The notes beneath the pieces are model-generated. The model made no database searches, was not told where the DNA came from, and worked only from the letters and a program-made list of their open reading frames with translations. The translations under genes were made by a program, and so were the position numbers. 64,000 nt of DNA from SHLQ01 sp033344795 (lineage in GTDB: Bacteria; Actinomycetota; Acidimicrobiia; Acidimicrobiales; SHLQ01). How positions within the stretch are numbered: position 1 is the stretch's first letter; each line of letters opens with the position of its first letter. The stretch covers positions 3,968,001 to 4,032,000 of the forward strand of contig JAWPMS010000001.1 of NCBI GenBank assembly GCA_033344795.1. Direction: 5' to 3'. Of the stretch, positions 60,005-64,000 are shown one piece after another.

Positions 60005-60571
60005 TCACGTGAGGGAAGCACTTCCGAAGCCGACGCCAAATCGTTCGCACCAGATCTCGACCGTCGCAAACTCTTCGAGATCGACCCCGACAGGTATCTC
60101 GTAGTTCTGGTCACCGATGTTTCCCTTCAGATCTCCGAGGCTGACGAAGTCTCCGTTGTCTGCCCGCAGGTAGACCTTCAGATCCGGCCCGTTGCTCGAC
60201 TCGAAATTCTCGAACCGAAGGAATCGCTGCTCGCTGCCGTCGTTGAGCACGAGCGCTTCGCCATTGATCTCGTAGCGCGACTCCCCGGAGAAGTTCCCTG
60301 AGAAGAGGGTTGTGATCTCCTCGGGCATCTCCTCTGCAGGCGCCTCGGTCACATTCTCCTGAGCAATCGCCATCGCGTCCTGGAACTCGTCGGTCGAGGC
60401 GACGGCGTCCTGCTCCTGAGTCGTGGCGGCAAACACCGGTCCGGCCTCATTTACCTCGTTGTCGATGAAGGCGGCCTGAATCCCGAAGTACCCGAAGGCC
60501 AGCCATCCGATGGCAAGCACGGCGATGGCGCCGATTGCGAGTATTGCTGGTTTGTTTGTGAAGCGTGTCAT
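60005..60571 (-). CDS. DM13-domain protein, N-terminally membrane anchored
   Basis: The 188-residue protein has an N-terminal signal anchor (PAILAIGAIAVLAIGWLAFG), an acidic linker and a C-terminal DM13 domain (about 90-188). The domain shows LFSGNFSGESRYEINGEALV, LRFENFESSNGPDLKVYL, LGDLKGNIGDQNYEIP and VEIWCERFGVGFGSASL, with one conserved Cys. DM13 domains have been proposed to act in extracytoplasmic electron transfer. The gene converges on the membrane ABM protein, 15 bases away. Confidence 0.9.
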   Translation of the reverse strand: MTRFTNKPAILAIGAIAVLAIGWLAFGYFGIQAAFIDNEVNEAGPVFAATTQEQDAVASTDEFQDAMAIAQENVTEAPAEEMPEEITTLFSGNFSGESRYEINGEALVLNDGSEQRFLRFENFESSNGPDLKVYLRADNGDFVSLGDLKGNIGDQNYEIPVGVDLEEFATVEIWCERFGVGFGSASLT

Positions 60572-60651
60572 GGAAGATGAAACGACGCGAGGCCACGACG
60601 GGATTCCTGGATCTCAGGAACAACTGCGAAACACGTGGATCTACCCCGGGC

Positions 60652-61416
60652 TCAACCCCACGTCAAACACATCCACCCACCGAGCTGACCTCCGGGTTCG
60701 ATCACGTGCGGAGCGCGGTTCACGTCGTTGGGCGCGCCGGATTGTGGCTCGATGGCTACGGCGTGCTCAGGTTCGGTGAAGACGACCCAGTGGTCGAAGC
60801 TCGAGGTGACCGCCACGGTGAGAGCCCCCGGCCATTCGAGAATTGGCGTCTGTGTTACCTGGACGAAGGTCTCGTCCCACGGACCCTCGGGTACCGGCAC
60901 GAGCCGGCCAGTCGGTATCTGTTCGTCATCCGTGTCGTACATTTGCTCAGCAGCAAAGTGCAGCTCGAGCGGCTCGCCTCGATCGAGCTGGCGTCGATAC
61001 CACGGGTGCCATCCCATCAGCGCGGGCATCGACTGCGAATCGGCGTGAACTTCCATAGTGACCGTGAAAGCCTCATCGCTGAGCTCGAACTGTTGGAGAA
61101 CCCGACCGCCGAATGGCCATGGCGGAGCAAGCGCGGTTTCGATCCGACCTGGTCCTACCGTCCGCCACTGCGCATGCATGGCCGTGCCGTGATTCGCATG
61201 CGGCGGAGAGGTGATCGGGAAATCGTACGTCACTCCCCCGAACTCGAGTTTTCCGAACGGCAATCGACCTGCCCATGGCACCATGGGAAACGAACCCCAC
61301 CTGGTTGGCTTCTCGCCCTCGGTCACCAACAGCTCCAGACCGTCGACGACCAGCGACGCCAGCCGCCCTCCCTGCAGGTCGATCGTTGCCGTTGCCCGGG
61401 TCGAGGTGAGTTGCAT
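60652..61416 (-). CDS. Aldose 1-epimerase (mutarotase)-superfamily protein
   Basis: The 254-residue beta-sandwich protein has RWGSFPMVPWAGRLPFGKLE with the substrate-contact arginine, HANHGTAMHAQWRTVG with conserved histidine, ALMGWHPWYRR and AIEPQSGAPNDVNRAP with the catalytic glutamate. It anomerises hexoses or acts on hexose-phosphate-like compounds. ATG at 61416 (MQLTSTRATATIDLQGGRLA) fits the family start; GTG at 61440 is an alternative. No sugar-catabolic neighbours. Confidence 0.92.
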   Translation of the reverse strand: MQLTSTRATATIDLQGGRLASLVVDGLELLVTEGEKPTRWGSFPMVPWAGRLPFGKLEFGGVTYDFPITSPPHANHGTAMHAQWRTVGPGRIETALAPPWPFGGRVLQQFELSDEAFTVTMEVHADSQSMPALMGWHPWYRRQLDRGEPLELHFAAEQMYDTDDEQIPTGRLVPVPEGPWDETFVQVTQTPILEWPGALTVAVTSSFDHWVVFTEPEHAVAIEPQSGAPNDVNRAPHVIEPGGQLGGWMCLTWG

Positions 61417-61455
61417 TCCAGCAAAGGTAGATCCAGGCACGGCCCAGGGCGGGCT

Positions 61456-62073
61456 CTACCTCATGACATCTTGACGCAGGACCGCGATGAGAAACTCCGA
61501 GTCAGGAGTGAACGGCAACAGATCCCACGTCGACAGCGTGAGTTCCACGATCAGGCCGGCCGCGGTCACATCGTCAAAGAAGTCCTCGTTGTCGTACTCG
61601 CCGCCCCCTGACCCGAAACCAACCACCAGCCGCCCTTCCTCAGCCAACGATGAGCAGAGATTTGCCAGCACGGCCACCCGGGTACTCGGCGCGAGAAATC
61701 GCATGACGTTTCCCGCGCTGACCACGACGTCGAATCGTCCCCCCACCGGTTGACCGATCAGGTCGACGTCGCTCAGATCGCCGACGACCCACGTCGACTC
61801 GGGATACTTCGTGATCGCTGCCTCGATGAGGATCGGGTCGAGGTCCACCCCGACCACCGTGTGTCCCAATGCGGCCAGACGGCCACCGACCCTGCCGGGC
61901 CCGCAGCCCGCATCGAGGATGCGGCTGCCCCGTTGGGCCATCGCGTCGACGAAACGCACCTCACCGCCGAGATCTCGCCCTTCCGCCTCCATCTTGTCGA
62001 AGCGTTCAACGTAGCGCTTGGAATGATCGGGATCGTTGGACGTGATCTCGAGCCAGCGATTCTGTTCGGACAT
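61456..62073 (-). CDS. SAM-dependent methyltransferase
   Basis: The 205-residue class I methyltransferase has motif I ILDAGCGPGRVGGRLAALGH, motif II TVVGVDLDPILIEAAI and motif IV-like FDVVVSAGNVMRFLAPST. The length fits small-molecule or SmtA-like MTases; substrate unknown. ATG at 62073 (MSEQNRWLEITSNDPDHSKR) is chosen because a long in-frame extension upstream lies over the TetR gene and is not protein-like. It diverges from the TetR gene with 27 bases between starts. Confidence 0.92.
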   Translation of the reverse strand: MSEQNRWLEITSNDPDHSKRYVERFDKMEAEGRDLGGEVRFVDAMAQRGSRILDAGCGPGRVGGRLAALGHTVVGVDLDPILIEAAITKYPESTWVVGDLSDVDLIGQPVGGRFDVVVSAGNVMRFLAPSTRVAVLANLCSSLAEEGRLVVGFGSGGGEYDNEDFFDDVTAAGLIVELTLSTWDLLPFTPDSEFLIAVLRQDVMR

Positions 62074-62087
62074 GGGTCGAACAGTAC

Positions 62088-62100
62088 TAACATTTAGGGA
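62088..62100 (+). promoter_or_regulatory. Leaderless-type promoter for the tetR-like gene
   Basis: TAACAT (62088-62093) matches a -10 hexamer, ending seven bases before the TetR ATG at 62101, so transcription would begin at or next to the start codon. The divergent methyltransferase starts only 27 bases away, so TetR binding here would affect both genes. Inferred from spacing only. Confidence 0.4.
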
Positions 62101-62751
62101 ATGGCCACCCCCGAACGAGCTCCGCTCTCCCGTCAGCGAATAGCTGAGGCGGCACTTGCGCTGGGCGATGTCGAGGGGCTCGACGGGTTGTCGATGCGCA
62201 AGGTCGGAGCCTCCCTCGGGGTCGAAGCGATGTCGTTGTACAACCACGTCAGCAACAAGGACGACCTGCTCGACGCGGTCGGTGACCTCTTGTACGGACA
62301 GGTGCTGGAGCGTTACACGTCGAATCCTGAGGTTGCGTGGCAAGAGAACGCCCGCATGCTGGTCCACAGCTTCTACGACGTCGCGATGAGCCACCCGAAC
62401 ATGGTTGCGATCATGCTCGATCGCCCGATTCCAAGCATCACCAAGGTGTTCTTCCTGCAGCAATGTTTCGAAGTCTTCGTCGCTGCGGGTTATCCGACGA
62501 AGGAAGCCGCGCTTGCGTTCAACACCGTCGCTGGCTGGATGACCGGCATGGTACACAGCGAACTCACGATGATGCGTCAGCTCCAAGAGAATGGCGTCCC
62601 GTTCACTCGGGAGGATGTTCCCGAGGAGTTTCACGGCGCGATCGAATTCATGGAGTGCTGCACTGCCTGGACTGCCGATCAACGGCTCCACGCGGGTTTC
62701 GACACCCTGATTGCCGGGTTCGAGAAGGAGCTCACCGACCGCAGCTGGTAA
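62101..62751 (+). CDS. TetR-family transcriptional regulator
   Basis: The 216-residue protein begins MATPERAPLSRQRIAEAALA, with the TetR HTH LSMRKVGASLGVEAMSLYNH (about 30-50) and VSNKDDLLDAVGDLLYGQVL. The C-terminal helical ligand domain (about 65-216) follows the TetR_C pattern (MLDRPIPSITKVFFLQQCFE). It is divergent from, and likely controls, the adjacent methyltransferase gene. The ligand is unknown. It starts with ATG at 62101 and is probably leaderless. Confidence 0.94.
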   Translation: MATPERAPLSRQRIAEAALALGDVEGLDGLSMRKVGASLGVEAMSLYNHVSNKDDLLDAVGDLLYGQVLERYTSNPEVAWQENARMLVHSFYDVAMSHPNMVAIMLDRPIPSITKVFFLQQCFEVFVAAGYPTKEAALAFNTVAGWMTGMVHSELTMMRQLQENGVPFTREDVPEEFHGAIEFMECCTAWTADQRLHAGFDTLIAGFEKELTDRSW

Positions 62752-62881
62752 ACGTCTGCGATCTCTCCGTCACCCAGATTGGGAGGGTCGGTCATCTAAC
62801 AAAGACGCATGGTGGGTCCGATGGCCCAGAGGCGGCGCTCATGGCGGGAGCGGCCTTTGACCTTTCTCTTTGGAGCTGGCA

Positions 62882-64000
62882 ATGCGGACTCGGCGGACTG
62901 CTCTCCTCGTGCTGTTTGCCGTTTTTGGAACACTGCTCGCGCCGACCTCGATCGAGACAGCCTCGGCCGACGGAACGCCGGATCTCGTCCTGGCAAAAAC
63001 CGTGCCGCAGGTCGCGTTGCTCGGAGCTGATGTACCGGTGACCCTCAGCGTCACGAACGCGAGCGGGCCGAATGGATACAACGTCAGCTTCACGGAGACC
63101 CTGCCCGCGGGCGTCAGTTATGTGGCCGCCTCATCCACTCCTGAACCAGACGTGTTGCCCCAAGGCGATGGAACCACTGTGCTCGTCTGGCGCAACGTGG
63201 CCGATGCGATCACCGGCGCAACGGTGGAGCTCGACTTCTCGATCGTCGCTGGCGCCGGCTTCGACCCAGGTGACAGCGTCATCACCTCGTCGGGTGTCTA
63301 CGCGCACAACAACCCGCGTACGGTTCCCGACATCGACCCGACCACGGGACTGGCGACTGGCGACTTCAGCGGCTGGGACACGGCGAGCAGATCGACCCGC
63401 ATGCTGGCCTTCGCGCTCACGAAAACGGAACCCAACGCTGAAGGTGAACTCCTTCGGGGCGTTCACGATCACCAAACCGTGTACACCCTGACGATCGACA
63501 ACAACCTCGTGCAGGGATCGTCGGACTTCTCGATCATCGACTACCTCCCCGCCGAACTCGATTATCTCGGTTGCGGTGGCGTCGACAATTCGTCGGGCGA
63601 GGAGTACGTGGGCTCCGGCGCTGTCAATCCGGGCAACGAACCGACGCTTGTGAATCCGTGCATCACCCCGAGCAACATCACGACCGTCAACCTCGATCCC
63701 GATGGAGTCGGCCCACAACCCACAGGGGTACACACGCGTCTGACCTGGAATGCTGCCACGCTTGCCACAAACCTTCCTGCGGGCGGTTCGTTTTCGATGG
63801 ACTACCTTGCAGCGATTCCGTTGCAAGAGAACGTGCAGTCATCCGTTGGAGATCTCACGGCGAACCTCGACAACAACACCGGAGCACTCACCACCGAAGA
63901 CGAGGACGAACTCGAGAGTTATGCGGTTGCCTCCGGGACCTACGACGGCAACAGCAGCGCACACACCGACACCGACTACCACGAGATCGTGGCTGAGGAC
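62882..64000 (+). CDS. Secreted DUF11-like repeat surface protein (N-terminal 373 residues; cut by window edge)
   Basis: ATG at 62882, with GGAG six bases upstream, opens a frame that runs to the right edge. The first 31 residues, MRTRRTALLVLFAVFGTLLA followed by a TASA-like cleavage site, are a Sec signal peptide. The mature part shows DUF11/conserved-repeat features: LVLAKTVPQVALLGADVPVT, TLSVTNASGPNGYNVSFTE and TLPAGVSYVAAS. A second unit is TVYTLTIDNNLVQGSSDFSI with YLPAELDYLG. It is rich in Asp, Thr and Gly. Such proteins are extracellular adhesin or cell-surface repeats; the anchor would lie beyond the window. Confidence 0.85.
   Translation, partial: MRTRRTALLVLFAVFGTLLAPTSIETASADGTPDLVLAKTVPQVALLGADVPVTLSVTNASGPNGYNVSFTETLPAGVSYVAASSTPEPDVLPQGDGTTVLVWRNVADAITGATVELDFSIVAGAGFDPGDSVITSSGVYAHNNPRTVPDIDPTTGLATGDFSGWDTASRSTRMLAFALTKTEPNAEGELLRGVHDHQTVYTLTIDNNLVQGSSDFSIIDYLPAELDYLGCGGVDNSSGEEYVGSGAVNPGNEPTLVNPCITPSNITTVNLDPDGVGPQPTGVHTRLTWNAATLATNLPAGGSFSMDYLAAIPLQENVQSSVGDLTANLDNNTGALTTEDEDELESYAVASGTYDGNSSAHTDTDYHEIVAED

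Overview
The window looks like a chromosomal segment of a high-GC, free-living aerobic actinobacterium. Three F420-type luciferase-like oxidoreductases, frequent GTG starts, several apparently leaderless promoters and a diet of methylated amines and amino acids suggest a marine or soil Acidimicrobiia (Ilumatobacter-like) lineage. That placement is inference from gene content. The segment is gene-dense: about 60 protein genes, many overlapping by 1 to 8 bases in operons. I saw no tRNA or rRNA gene, CRISPR array, insertion sequence or phage gene, and no gene-free stretch longer than about 160 bases.

Layout. 1-5300: a LysR regulator (cut by the window edge) diverges from a soxBDAG heterotetrameric sarcosine oxidase operon. 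5331-11000: aquaporin Z, an operon of an unrecognised 577-residue protein, an M19 dipeptidase and a small unknown protein, then an aldehyde dehydrogenase. 11030-15061: two exporters, a luciferase-like enzyme, two SnoaL/ABM-type small proteins and a short LuxR regulator. 15172-19137: an operon of lysR, a non-pyrrolysine MttB-family methyltransferase and two short-chain dehydrogenases, diverging from a DapA-family lyase, an aldehyde dehydrogenase with a 3 x 36-bp repeat in its head, and an FAD amine oxidoreductase. 23364-25188: a Tat-exported protein and AzlCD. 25193-30930: a formate dehydrogenase operon ending in an enolase-superfamily gene. 31089-41023: a lipoprotein, proS, an IclR regulator, a luciferase-like enzyme, an amidase, a rhomboid protease, serB, serA and an aldo/keto reductase. 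41055-51114: mixed housekeeping, transport and unknown genes. 51111-62751: amidase, PolX, a universal-stress-protein/ldhA/class-V aminotransferase cluster, a DM13 protein, an epimerase, a methyltransferase and TetR. The window ends inside a secreted DUF11-like surface protein.

The most notable system is the formate dehydrogenase. Its catalytic piece has an in-frame UGA exactly at the active-site position (seen as ...CNRT-UGA-HAPSV...). A hairpin follows with the loop GGUCU beginning 19 bases after the UGA, so this is very probably a selenoprotein. The large subunit is also split and permuted: the catalytic piece opens the operon, a NuoE-NuoF fusion follows, and the missing N-terminal iron-sulfur piece comes third. 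The operator-like repeat GTTCCA-N5-TGGAAC lies upstream of this operon and, in two degenerate copies, directly in front of the nearby iclR gene, which links the two.

Metabolic reading (inference). Sarcosine oxidase, the MttB homolog, the DapA-family lyase, two aldehyde dehydrogenases, FAD amine oxidases, the enolase-superfamily enzyme and formate dehydrogenase fit catabolism of N-methylated amino acids and betaines, possibly including hydroxyproline or proline betaines, with one-carbon units ending as formate and then CO2.
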